A DNA stretch of 64,000 nt. Source: HGM04593 sp045657945 (lineage in GTDB: Bacteria > Bacteroidota > Bacteroidia > Bacteroidales > Bacteroidaceae). The stretch covers positions 108,781 to 172,780 of the forward strand of contig JAZOUB010000001.1 of assembly GCA_045657945.1 (NCBI GenBank), written 5' to 3'. The notes beneath the pieces were generated by a model. That model was not told where the DNA came from, made no database searches, and was given only the letters and a program-made list of their open reading frames with translations. Position 1 is the first letter of the stretch, and each line of letters starts with the position of its first letter. Below, piece by piece: positions 1 through 8,767 of this stretch. The position numbers and the translations under genes were made by a program.

Positions 1-1
1 A

Positions 2-3000
2 TATTTCAACCACCACGGTGCCGCTGTCGGTGCACCTAGCGGTTATATGAGCGGTGGTTGGCGAGTATGTAACTACCACTACAACACAATGGGTAGTATT
101 ATTGGTGTCATTGCCAACGAGGCCGGCCCCACTTGGGGACCTGCGCACGAGATTGGTCACCAGCACCAGGGTGTCTTCAACCTCAACGGACAGACAGAGG
201 TTACCAACAACTTCTTCTCAAACGTAGCCGTTTGGTATATGGGTATGGGAACATCGCGTGTCAATGGTAGCGAGGGCTCTTTGGCGAGCGTGCTCGGTGC
301 GTTCAATACCGATGGCAACGACCTTTATACAAACAACATCTGGGCTATCACCCATTTGTACTACCGCCTGTGGCTCTACTACCACCTTGCCGGTAATAAC
401 ACACAGTTCTGGCCCCGTCTGTTCGAACTTTGTCGTCAGGTGCCATTGGTGAACGGTGGACAGATAAGCGGTGAGACCTCGTTGCTCCGTTTCTATCAGC
501 ACGCTTGCGATGCTGCCGGTGAGGACTTGACCGAGTTCTTCCGCGCTCACGGTTATTTTGAAATTATGGACAACCGTTTTGTAGGTGACTACAGCAATGC
601 TACATACAATATAACCCAAGAGCAGATTGATGCTGCCATAAAGAGCGTTAAGGATAAGGGTTATCCTGTGAACTATGCCGCTCTTCTCATCAACGATGCC
701 ACAAGCGAGACAACCGTAAAGCACGACGGTGCAACAAAACGCTCTCTTTGGGATGGCAGCGCGACAGCCGATCTTGGTTCGGTTAACGACTTTATCGATG
801 GTGATATTGAAACGCTAACCAATTATACCGCAGCTGTTTCGGCCGACGGAACAGTTTCCATGAGTGGCGGCGAGGGTGGTATCGGTTTCCTTGTGCTCAA
901 CGAGGACGGCGAACTTGTTTCGTTCAGTAACAAGACTGAATTTGCGCTCAATGACGAGGCTGCCTACTTGCTTGCAACCGGCAAGGCAACAATTGTGGCT
1001 GTCGATACAGATAGCAAAACAGCCGAGGCCGAGGTTGACCTCTCTGCCATTCAGCGCGAGATGTTGGAGGCACTTATCGAAAAGGTAGATGCTATGCCAA
1101 TCGATGATGGCACATACACCCATGTCGGTTTCTATACAAAGGCTTGTGCAACCGACTTGTTGGCTGCTGTCGAGTCTGCAAAGACGGTGCTTGCAAGCGG
1201 AACAGGCTTTGCCGCTGCATACGAACTGCTCTATACCGAGAAAGAGAAATTTGTAAATTCTCCAAGTCTCTCTTATGTGCCGTTTGACCCATCGCTTACA
1301 TACATTATCACAAACTATGCCTATAAGGACAAGACAATGTATTTGAGTTCCGGTGTGCGTTCAAATACGGGTGTAGACAAAACACTCGACACCTCAAAAT
1401 GGCAGTTCAAGACAACCGGAACCGATGGCGTTTATAATTTGTATAATGTTTCGGGCAATTATCTTGCTGCAGCATCAAAGAGCACTCTTGTCTCTTCTGT
1501 TTCGGACCAGGCAAGCGCTGCAACATACTCTTTGATTCAGGATTCCCCTGTAGGTACTTGGGCTATTTCAGTATCGCCTGCGGCTGAATTTGCAACTCTC
1601 CACGACAACTCACACGGTAATGTCGTGGGTTGGGAGGCCGGCGCCAATGCGTCAAAGTGGTATCTCACAGCTGTTGAGGGCAGTACAAACAGCCAGGCGA
1701 CACAGGCCAGTGATGAACTGCAGGCACTTATTGCAAAGACCGAGGCACTTATGAATGAGGTGGCAACTATTGAATTTTCTGCCGGCGATCCCGTTGCATT
1801 GCAGACAACGAATACAAATGGTGACTTCTATGTTCGCACCAATGCTACTAACACCGGTGGTAACAATGAAGGTCCTATTGCAAACCTCGTGGATGGTGAA
1901 CTTGATAATTATTTCCATACACAGTATGCAAACAGTGCGACGTCTGATGATGATCTTGACCACTATATTGAGGTTAGCATGGGCAATGGCGCGCTTTCTG
2001 CATTCAAATTCTCTTATACAACAAGAGCCGGCGTGGCAAACGATTATCCGCAGACGATAAAGGTATATGGCTCTAACACAGAGAACAAAACAGGTGATGA
2101 GAGTGGGTATGTTCTTCTCGCGACAATCTCTTCGGGTTTGCCTGCGAACAGTACTCAAACAACCTATACATATCCGTCTGTTATTGAAGCCGGTATTGCA
2201 TATAAGTATTTGCGTTTTATGGTTCCAACCACAAGCACTAACCGTGTAGCTAATAATGGCGCAGAACACAACTATTGGCATATGGCAGAGTTCGATATTT
2301 TGCCTGTCAACACAACAGCAACATTGCGCGATGGTTTCACAAGTATCAGCAATGAAACCGTTGTTGCTGCTTACCATGCAATGAAAGAGGCATCGGCGTG
2401 GCTTGCTTATCCGTCGCTCACTCCTGAACAGCTAACAACAGCAAAAACCGCGTTGCAGTCTGCTTATGAAACTCTTGTTGAAGAATATAACGGCGTTGCC
2501 GATGCCAAGAAAAAAGAACTGCAGGATTTGATTGATGCTACAAATGAACTTATCGCTCAGGTTGGCGAGGCTACCGTGATAGCCGGTGCCAATGTCGATT
2601 TGCTTGGCAAACTCTATGCCGAAAATCCTTATACCGCAGGTGGAACCTCTCACAGCGACTACTCTTCGGCAGAGAACGGTTATAACCTGCTCGATGGCAA
2701 TGTGAATACACATTTCCACTCAGATTATAACACCTCTTCAATGGTTTCACCACCATACTTGCGTGTTGATTTGGGAAAAGGAAACTCTGCCCACAAGGTG
2801 AACTTTAATTATACCACGCGAAATCAAACGGGTTGTGCGCCTACAATAATCAATGTCTATGGCGGTGTTGCCGGTGTTGAATACTCACAGGGTGCGATTC
2901 AGAGTTCAGCTGCCCTCAATGCAGTAACAACCCCCACAAAGATTGTAATAAAGAACCTTTCAGGTACAAACAGCAAATATTTCGCAGGAACAAGCAATGT

Positions 3001-6000
3001 AGATGATATCAGTGCCGCTGTTCTTGTATGGGAGCCTGTTGAAGTTGATGTTGCCGGTAAATACTACCTGCGTACAACAGATGCCAAGAATGGTTACATC
3101 CAGGCAAGTACTGCGGTGAACGCAAGTGTAACACTTGGCCCAAAGGAAACTGCACAGGTGTTCCATACATCTGCACCTGTATCTGGTGGCAGTGGTGAAA
3201 ATGCATTTGCTACAGAAACTCTTGCCACGGGTTCTGATACCGGTAATCTTGTGCGCTTTGTACAAGATGGTGAATCAACATGGCTTAATGTGAATACTGC
3301 TGGTGATGCTCCCCGTTTGGGTAATAGCGGTACCGGTGGTTGGACTGTACACAATGTCTATCTTGTAACCGAGACTGAGAATGACACCCCTTCGTACGAC
3401 ACGACTCCAATTGCGACATTTAAATCCACTGATGCTTCAAATCCGTTGCCTACCGGTGCATCTACAAAGTGGACCTCTACAGATATTGCATCGACAAAGG
3501 ATTACCGTTTCTTCAAGTTCGAGGTGGCTGAATCACAGGGTAGTAATGCCGGTGGTTATTACTTTGCAATCTCTGAATTCGGTTTTAATATACTCGGTGA
3601 GTATTCTGTAACCATCAACCCCGAGTATGAGGGACTTGTTTCGGAGGAATTGCTTATAGAGACTCGTCAAGAGGTTGACGCCGCTGTAACAATGAAGAAC
3701 ATTGCAACATCAGAGGATTTGTTGCAGGTGCAGATAGATAAGCTGCAGGCTGCAAAGGATGCACTTGAGGAGGCTATGAGTTCGACATCTGCTTTGAAAG
3801 ATGAATTGAATGCGCTCCTTGCTCAAGCAGAGGAGTTGCATAGGAGCATCATTGACCTTTATGGCGACTTGAGTCCTTATTATAGCAATGCAATTGCATA
3901 TAATGATTTTCTTGCTTTCCTTCAAGAAATGGAGGAGGCATCAGCTGTTGCAAACAACAATGAAGCAACAGCCGATGAAATCAAGACTGCTTATGATGAA
4001 TTGAAGAGCTTCTATGACGAGTTCCAGGCAATAAAGAGCACCGATTTTGCAGGTGACAGAACTGCCATTCAAGAACTTGTTGCCGAAATGGAAACTTTGT
4101 TTGCCGAGGTAGCCGACAAGACAACTGCAAAAACAGCACTTGCTTTGCAGACAACCGATGATGAGAGTGATTTCTATATATGGTCTAACGCGACAGCTTG
4201 GGATTGCAATGGTATTGGTGCCCTGATTGACAAGAACGATGACGGTACGGCAAAAACCGGAACATTCTTCGGAACAACTTGGGATGGCGGTGCTGTAAAC
4301 AGTTATGACCACTATATTGCTGTTGACCTGGGTGTGGATGTTGCAATCAGTGAACTCTCTATCGATTATACAACCCGAAACAGTACCCATGCAAACCAGC
4401 GTCCTACAGCAATAAAGGTTCTTGGTTGCAATGACAAGGAAGGCGAGTATGCTGAAATTACAACCCTTAGCGAGGGTATGCCTGTCGGTCAGTGCGAAAA
4501 ATGGGAGATGTCATCTGCTGTCGCATTGAACAGTTATTACCGTTACATACGTTTTGCACCGGCTACAGAAGTGGGCTACTTCAATATGTCCGACTTCAAT
4601 CTCTATGCTCATAGTGCAGTAAAGGCGAACGATAATTATTCCACATCCGATATAACAAGTGCACAGTTGTTTGCTATGAATGCTGCGTTGCTGGCAGGTA
4701 TCGATGCAAGGGATAAGTTTGTGACCGAAGAAAATTACAATGCGGCTCTCACAACTTTGCAAACACAATATGATGCTTTGTTGGCAATAAAGAACGCCAA
4801 TGTCAGTGACCGTAATTCGTTGGCAAACCTTATAGCCGAAACAAATACTCTTCTTGCCGAGGTTGCAAAAATTGATGAAACGGAGTCAAAGATTGCATTG
4901 CAGTGCGATGATGAGAATGCATCTTATTATATATATTGCAATGCGCCGGGTAAAACAAACAACTACGGTGGTGATAACTTGGGTGTTGCTGCATTGCTCG
5001 ATGTTGATGAGGGTGGCGAGCCTATCACTGCAACATTCCTGCATACAACATATACAGGCAATAGCTACGATGATGAACTCGACCACTATTTGCGTGTTGA
5101 TATGGGCGAAGAGGTTGCTGTTGAAACTTTCAAGTTCCGTTATACTCCCCGAATCGGTAATACCAATAATGCACCATTGGTGATGCTTATTGAGGGTAGT
5201 AACGACGGCGTGAACTTTGAGGAGATTACAACACTCACCGATATGGCTACCACTTACCAGTCGGGCGAGATAACCAACGGCAAGGCTTATCGCTACATCC
5301 GCTTTATGGTTAAGGATACACATAACCACGGTGCTTACAACGGGCATCCGTTCTTTGCGATGAGTCACTTTGAAATGACCGCTTGCAAGACAATTAAGGT
5401 TGCCCAGGGGGTTGCTTCGCCAAACTTGCCTTTGTCTGTAGTGGTTGCTGCAAGCAATGAGCTGATGGATGGTACCACTGTGAATGAGCAGTTCTATGTT
5501 ACAGAAACTGTTTATAATACCGCTGTTGCCGAATTGCAGGCAGCAAAGAATGCGTTGGCGGCAGCAATTGCGTTGAAGAACATCCCTGTTAGGCTTACAA
5601 CAGATGTAAACAACCCTGTGCTCTACAAGATTAAGATTAATCGAAGCACTACCACTGTCCTTGAATATGATGGCGCAACCGCCGATGCAACAAAACAGGT
5701 TGCTGTTGCTGATGAGTATGTTGGCAACAAGTATCAGGCTTGGTACTTCATGCAGGGAACAGATACTGAAAGCAATGATGATATCCTTATTCTGCCTTAT
5801 TGGAACGAGGGTGCGGCAAATACCGCATTGAGACTTGGAGCGGCTTCAACAGGTAATGCTACGGCTGCAGTCTGGGCCGTAGAAAGTGGTGATGCAAGCA
5901 AAACGAAGCAGAATTGGTACATAACTGTTGATGCCGGTAACACAGCCGAGGGCTGGTGGAATATACGCCCCCAGGGTAAGGATAACTATTTCAGCAATAA

Positions 6001-7351
6001 TGGCGGTGTGAACAATAAGATGGGCTTCTGGAACAGTTCGAGCGACGACGGTTCTGAGTTCCAGTTTGTGCTTGATGAGACAGACTACTCTTTGTCCGAT
6101 GCTTACTATGCACTTTATAACCAGTATGTAGCTTGCGGTAGCGAGGCGGCTTCGGGCGAAGTAATCGGTACTTATACGGTGGAGAGTGCAACTGCATATA
6201 ACGATGCATATAACAACGCTGCAGTGTTGCTTGAGGCTAAGAACTCTGCCGATGAAGAGTATAACGATGCTCGCACAACATTGGCCGGGGCATACGATGC
6301 GCTTGAGTACAACGGTGGTTTGTGCAAGATAAGGTCGGCATATACCGGTGGTTATAGCGTGAACAAGCTCGTTTATGTGGATGCTGTGAACAACCCCTAT
6401 TTTGAGCAGGCTACAGATGAAACCCTTTCAAAATATGTATGGGAATTTGTGCCTGTCAAGGGTGGTTACAATTTGAAGAGCCTCCACACACAAAGCTATG
6501 TTACAGCTGCGTCTTGGGGAACTCAGGTTGTTCTTGGCGATGAGGCTGCGGCCAGACTGGTTACAGTCGATTTCCTTGACAAAGAAAACGGCATTGTGCG
6601 CTTGAACGTTGCCGGCGGTTATCCATTGCACGCGCAGGCGGATGGCAGTAAACTGGTTGGATATACAGGTGGTCTTGGAACAGCCTCGGCTTGGTATATC
6701 GAGGAGATAGAAGATTTGACAACCATCAAGCACACCGTTACAATGAACGCTACATTCTCTTCGGTGATGCTCGGTTACAATGCAACAGTACCAGCCGGTG
6801 TCGAGGCTTATAATGCCGAGGGTGTCGAGGATGGCTATGTGTCACTTGTTGAGGTTGCAAGTGAGGGTGAAGTAATCCCTGCGAATACTCCTGTTATCCT
6901 TTACCGTACCGACAATAACACAAGCAAGACATTTACATATACAACCACAGCTGCAGATGTACCAACTGAAACCGTTCTTGGCGGTAGCCTCTATCAGAAG
7001 TACGTGAAGTGCGACGATGGCAAGGACTATTACAAACTGATGATCAAGAGTGGTGAGGCCAAGATGTACTGGATGTACAAGGAGTTCAATGCCGAAGGCG
7101 TGAGCCAGGGCGATACTAACGACGGTGGCCACATCAAGTGCAGTGCCAACAAGATTTATATGGCACTGCCACAGCGTGAGCAGGCAGCATCGTTCGGCAT
7201 GCGTTTCAAGGAACCGGAAACAACCGGTGTCGATGAGTTTGGAGACGAACCGGAAAATGATGTGATTTATGACCTTCAGGGCCGCAAACTCACCGAGATA
7301 ACTCAGCCGGGCTTCTATATTATAAACGGCAAGAAAGTGTATGTAAAGTAA
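2..7351 (+). CDS. Giant secreted M60-family (mucinase-like) metallopeptidase with discoidin modules, 5' end outside window
   Basis: The frame is open from base 2, so the signal peptide and the front of the catalytic domain lie upstream; about 2,450 residues are visible. Counting from the ATG at 47, HEIGH at residues 34-38 followed by E51 in GQTEVTNN fits the M60/enhancin zinc site HExxH(8-28)E, a family that cleaves mucin-type glycoproteins. Then come discoidin (F5/8 type C)-like, probably glycan-binding, modules at about residues 583-753, 854-1181 (with an insertion), 1364-1520 and 1616-1777. Each is preceded by a short helical segment of the LIAxTExLxxEVA type. Two ricin-like beta-trefoil regions follow (about 1870-2010 and 2090-2215). 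The end, YDLQGRKL to NGKKVYVK, resembles a C-terminal sorting tail. Family and secretion are confident; the exact substrate is inferred. Confidence 0.85.
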   Translation, partial: YFNHHGAAVGAPSGYMSGGWRVCNYHYNTMGSIIGVIANEAGPTWGPAHEIGHQHQGVFNLNGQTEVTNNFFSNVAVWYMGMGTSRVNGSEGSLASVLGAFNTDGNDLYTNNIWAITHLYYRLWLYYHLAGNNTQFWPRLFELCRQVPLVNGGQISGETSLLRFYQHACDAAGEDLTEFFRAHGYFEIMDNRFVGDYSNATYNITQEQIDAAIKSVKDKGYPVNYAALLINDATSETTVKHDGATKRSLWDGSATADLGSVNDFIDGDIETLTNYTAAVSADGTVSMSGGEGGIGFLVLNEDGELVSFSNKTEFALNDEAAYLLATGKATIVAVDTDSKTAEAEVDLSAIQREMLEALIEKVDAMPIDDGTYTHVGFYTKACATDLLAAVESAKTVLASGTGFAAAYELLYTEKEKFVNSPSLSYVPFDPSLTYIITNYAYKDKTMYLSSGVRSNTGVDKTLDTSKWQFKTTGTDGVYNLYNVSGNYLAAASKSTLVSSVSDQASAATYSLIQDSPVGTWAISVSPAAEFATLHDNSHGNVVGWEAGANASKWYLTAVEGSTNSQATQASDELQALIAKTEALMNEVATIEFSAGDPVALQTTNTNGDFYVRTNATNTGGNNEGPIANLVDGELDNYFHTQYANSATSDDDLDHYIEVSMGNGALSAFKFSYTTRAGVANDYPQTIKVYGSNTENKTGDESGYVLLATISSGLPANSTQTTYTYPSVIEAGIAYKYLRFMVPTTSTNRVANNGAEHNYWHMAEFDILPVNTTATLRDGFTSISNETVVAAYHAMKEASAWLAYPSLTPEQLTTAKTALQSAYETLVEEYNGVADAKKKELQDLIDATNELIAQVGEATVIAGANVDLLGKLYAENPYTAGGTSHSDYSSAENGYNLLDGNVNTHFHSDYNTSSMVSPPYLRVDLGKGNSAHKVNFNYTTRNQTGCAPTIINVYGGVAGVEYSQGAIQSSAALNAVTTPTKIVIKNLSGTNSKYFAGTSNVDDISAAVLVWEPVEVDVAGKYYLRTTDAKNGYIQASTAVNASVTLGPKETAQVFHTSAPVSGGSGENAFATETLATGSDTGNLVRFVQDGESTWLNVNTAGDAPRLGNSGTGGWTVHNVYLVTETENDTPSYDTTPIATFKSTDASNPLPTGASTKWTSTDIASTKDYRFFKFEVAESQGSNAGGYYFAISEFGFNILGEYSVTINPEYEGLVSEELLIETRQEVDAAVTMKNIATSEDLLQVQIDKLQAAKDALEEAMSSTSALKDELNALLAQAEELHRSIIDLYGDLSPYYSNAIAYNDFLAFLQEMEEASAVANNNEATADEIKTAYDELKSFYDEFQAIKSTDFAGDRTAIQELVAEMETLFAEVADKTTAKTALALQTTDDESDFYIWSNATAWDCNGIGALIDKNDDGTAKTGTFFGTTWDGGAVNSYDHYIAVDLGVDVAISELSIDYTTRNSTHANQRPTAIKVLGCNDKEGEYAEITTLSEGMPVGQCEKWEMSSAVALNSYYRYIRFAPATEVGYFNMSDFNLYAHSAVKANDNYSTSDITSAQLFAMNAALLAGIDARDKFVTEENYNAALTTLQTQYDALLAIKNANVSDRNSLANLIAETNTLLAEVAKIDETESKIALQCDDENASYYIYCNAPGKTNNYGGDNLGVAALLDVDEGGEPITATFLHTTYTGNSYDDELDHYLRVDMGEEVAVETFKFRYTPRIGNTNNAPLVMLIEGSNDGVNFEEITTLTDMATTYQSGEITNGKAYRYIRFMVKDTHNHGAYNGHPFFAMSHFEMTACKTIKVAQGVASPNLPLSVVVAASNELMDGTTVNEQFYVTETVYNTAVAELQAAKNALAAAIALKNIPVRLTTDVNNPVLYKIKINRSTTTVLEYDGATADATKQVAVADEYVGNKYQAWYFMQGTDTESNDDILILPYWNEGAANTALRLGAASTGNATAAVWAVESGDASKTKQNWYITVDAGNTAEGWWNIRPQGKDNYFSNNGGVNNKMGFWNSSSDDGSEFQFVLDETDYSLSDAYYALYNQYVACGSEAASGEVIGTYTVESATAYNDAYNNAAVLLEAKNSADEEYNDARTTLAGAYDALEYNGGLCKIRSAYTGGYSVNKLVYVDAVNNPYFEQATDETLSKYVWEFVPVKGGYNLKSLHTQSYVTAASWGTQVVLGDEAAARLVTVDFLDKENGIVRLNVAGGYPLHAQADGSKLVGYTGGLGTASAWYIEEIEDLTTIKHTVTMNATFSSVMLGYNATVPAGVEAYNAEGVEDGYVSLVEVASEGEVIPANTPVILYRTDNNTSKTFTYTTTAADVPTETVLGGSLYQKYVKCDDGKDYYKLMIKSGEAKMYWMYKEFNAEGVSQGDTNDGGHIKCSANKIYMALPQREQAASFGMRFKEPETTGVDEFGDEPENDVIYDLQGRKLTEITQPGFYIINGKKVYVK

Positions 7352-7357
7352 ATGATG

Positions 7358-7390
7358 TTTTTGTCATTCTGAGTGAAATGAAGAATCTCA
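7358..7390. repeat. Degenerate dispersed repeat of the GTCATTCTGAG type
   Basis: The stretch GTCATTCTGAGTGAAATGAA followed by GAATCTCA, just after the M60 stop, resembles a short repeat (GTCATTCTGAGCGAAGCGAA...) that I recall seeing scattered through many bacterial genomes. It has no coding role. Only one copy was seen here. Confidence 0.45.
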
Positions 7391-7422
7391 AGTAATAATG
7401 TGAATAAAGAAGATATACGAAG

Positions 7423-7596
7423 ATGAAAAAAATATATATAAGCCCTGAAACCGAATTTGTAAAGTGCATTCCCTGTGCAATGATTGCTGCGTCGTTGCCT
7501 ACCGACAATGGTGGCCAGTGGGGCGAGGATGATTTTGAAGGCGAGGCTGCCGGTGCAGCGCGTGGCGACTGGAGCAATATGTGGGAAAATATGTGA
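7423..7596 (+). CDS. Small 57-aa Bacteroidales peptide, function unknown
   Basis: A short gene running from ATG at 7423 to TGA at 7596, closed by a strong hairpin 17 nt later. It begins MKKIYISPETEFVKC, followed by a short hydrophobic and Cys-containing stretch (CIPCAMIAASLP). It ends in an acidic, Gly- and Trp-rich tail (GGQWGEDDF, GDWSNMWENM). Bacteroidales genomes hold many short genes of this outline (MKKxYxxPxxE start, LxxS centre, Gly/acidic tail), almost all unstudied. No enzyme or partner is visible beside it. It lies 71 nt after the M60 gene and may share its transcript. The two cysteines and the leader/core look make a secreted or modified peptide conceivable, but this is speculation. 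Confidence 0.6.
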   Translation: MKKIYISPETEFVKCIPCAMIAASLPTDNGGQWGEDDFEGEAAGAARGDWSNMWENM

Positions 7597-7612
7597 TAGC
7601 CGCAGTCTCTGT

Positions 7613-7652
7613 AAACACGAATGGCGAGGAACAATCCTCGCCATTCGTGTTT
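7613..7652. terminator. Perfect 18-bp hairpin after the small peptide gene
   Basis: AAACACGAATGGCGAGGA, loop ACAA, then its exact complement. It sits just after the 57-aa gene. The T-run after the stem is weak (TTTGTTG), but stem length and place fit a terminator. Confidence 0.7.
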
Positions 7653-7687
7653 GTTGTAGCCGATGCCCAAAAGACCTAAAAGGGCTT

Positions 7688-7710
7688 AAAGGCAATTTAG
7701 TTGCCTTTTT
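7688..7710. terminator. Hairpin between the peptide gene and the ZIP gene
   Basis: AAAGGCAA, loop TTTAG, TTGCCTTT, followed by further T on the + strand and preceded by A on that strand. It can serve the convergent ZIP gene, whose stop is at 7724, as well as readthrough from the left. Confidence 0.55.
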
Positions 7711-7723
7711 GAATCCCTAAAGG

Positions 7724-8497
7724 TTATTCCAGGCAGCTGTCGAGCAGCATCATGAGCATGAATCCAATGGCAAAGCCTATTGTGCCAATGTTGCTGTGCT
7801 TGCCCTTCTGCGATGAAGGGATCAGCTCCTCGACCACTACATAGAGCATTGCTCCGGCAGCGAATGCAAGGAGAATGGGCATTGCCGATGAACTGTCCTT
7901 GAGGATGAACATTGTGGCAAGTGCCGCAATGGGTTCTACAAGACCCGATGCCGCTCCCCAAATGAAGGCATTCCGTGGGCTTTTACCCTCGTTGCGCAAT
8001 GGGACGGAGATGATTGCTCCCTCGGGGATGTTCTGAATTGCCATACCTATTGAAAGTGCCAAGGCGCCGGCAAGGGTGAGGTCGGTGTCTCCGCTCAGGA
8101 CTCCGCCAAAGACAACTCCGACGGCCATTCCCTCGGGGATGTTGTGCAGTGCCACGGCAAGAATCATCTTTATTGAGCGTGGCAGGCGTGAGCGTGGTCC
8201 CTCTGAGCCATTGTCATCGACATGCTGATGGGGGATTACGGTGTCGAGCAGCAACAGGAAACATACTCCGGCTGCGAAACCTGCAAGTACGGGCCATGTG
8301 TTGCCTATTCCTTCGCCCACCTGCTCCAGTGCCGGCTGTAGCAGTGACCAGAAACTGGCTGCCACCATCACGCCCGATGCAAATCCAAGCATCGCACTGT
8401 TTGTCTTTTCGGTTATGCCGTTGCGCATCATCAGCACTATTGCCGCGCCCAGCACTGTTCCCAAGAAGGGTATTGTGAGTCCTATAATTGTTTCCAT
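7724..8497 (-). CDS. ZIP-family divalent metal (zinc) transporter
   Basis: An integral inner-membrane protein of about 257 aa with some eight hydrophobic segments. It has the ZIP/ZupT hallmarks: a small-residue first helix (FLGTVLGAAIVLMMR), HNIPEGMAVGVVFGG in the fourth helix and IQNIPEGAIISVPLR in the fifth. The H/N/E residues there form the binuclear metal site. A His-containing loop (HQHVDDNGSEGPRSR) precedes the fourth helix. ZIP proteins carry Zn2+ and related metals into the cytoplasm. I start at the ATG read from 8497 (METIIGLTIPFL); the longer reading to 8533 adds a polar extension and lacks the AT-rich start context. It is convergent with the genes to its left and divergent from purL. 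The metal is inferred from the family. Confidence 0.88.
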   Translation of the reverse strand: METIIGLTIPFLGTVLGAAIVLMMRNGITEKTNSAMLGFASGVMVAASFWSLLQPALEQVGEGIGNTWPVLAGFAAGVCFLLLLDTVIPHQHVDDNGSEGPRSRLPRSIKMILAVALHNIPEGMAVGVVFGGVLSGDTDLTLAGALALSIGMAIQNIPEGAIISVPLRNEGKSPRNAFIWGAASGLVEPIAALATMFILKDSSSAMPILLAFAAGAMLYVVVEELIPSSQKGKHSNIGTIGFAIGFMLMMLLDSCLE

Positions 8498-8518
8498 GGT
8501 TTTAAAGTTTACAGTCTT

Positions 8519-8584
8519 GCTCCCCTCCGTCACTTTGTGACACCTCCCCTCTGTGAGAGTGGAGGAGCTTTGGCGGTGAGGAAT
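8519..8584. repeat. Intergenic palindromic repeat-like element (CTCCCCTCCGTCAC type)
   Basis: GC-richer block between the ZIP gene and purL. It holds GTCAC-TTT-GTGAC and a second imperfect hairpin (CCTCCCCTC / GAGAGTGGAGG), then GCTTTGGCGGTGAGG. The composition contrasts with the AT-rich surroundings. The motif resembles dispersed repeats I recall from other gut bacteria; only one copy was found here. Confidence 0.45.
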
Positions 8585-8699
8585 GCCTTTTCTGCCGCGA
8601 AGTTATAAAAAACAGCGTACAAACAACCGCTTGTTGCAATAATCTTATATAAACAACAACAAATGTTCCCAAAATCTCCTTAATATTGTTTTTTATCGT

Positions 8700-8707
8700 T
8701 ATCTTTG
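8700..8707 (+). promoter_or_regulatory. Candidate -7 box for purL (TATCTTTG)
   Basis: Matches the Bacteroidetes TAnnTTTG -7 element 60 nt before the purL ATG. No good TTTG -33 box is seen 19-21 nt upstream. Confidence 0.4.
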
Positions 8708-8767
8708 TTCCATATTGTGCCCTTATAGTATTGGGCAAAACGCTATGCAAAACAAAACATCATATAT

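Noticed and set aside
1652..2377. Long minus-strand frame opposite the M60 gene
   Set aside because: Cys/Ile-rich shadow of a well-supported coding region, no start context or family.
7315..7695. Minus-strand frames over the end of the M60 gene and the small peptide gene
   Set aside because: They run antisense to supported genes and through two terminator hairpins; no family resemblance.
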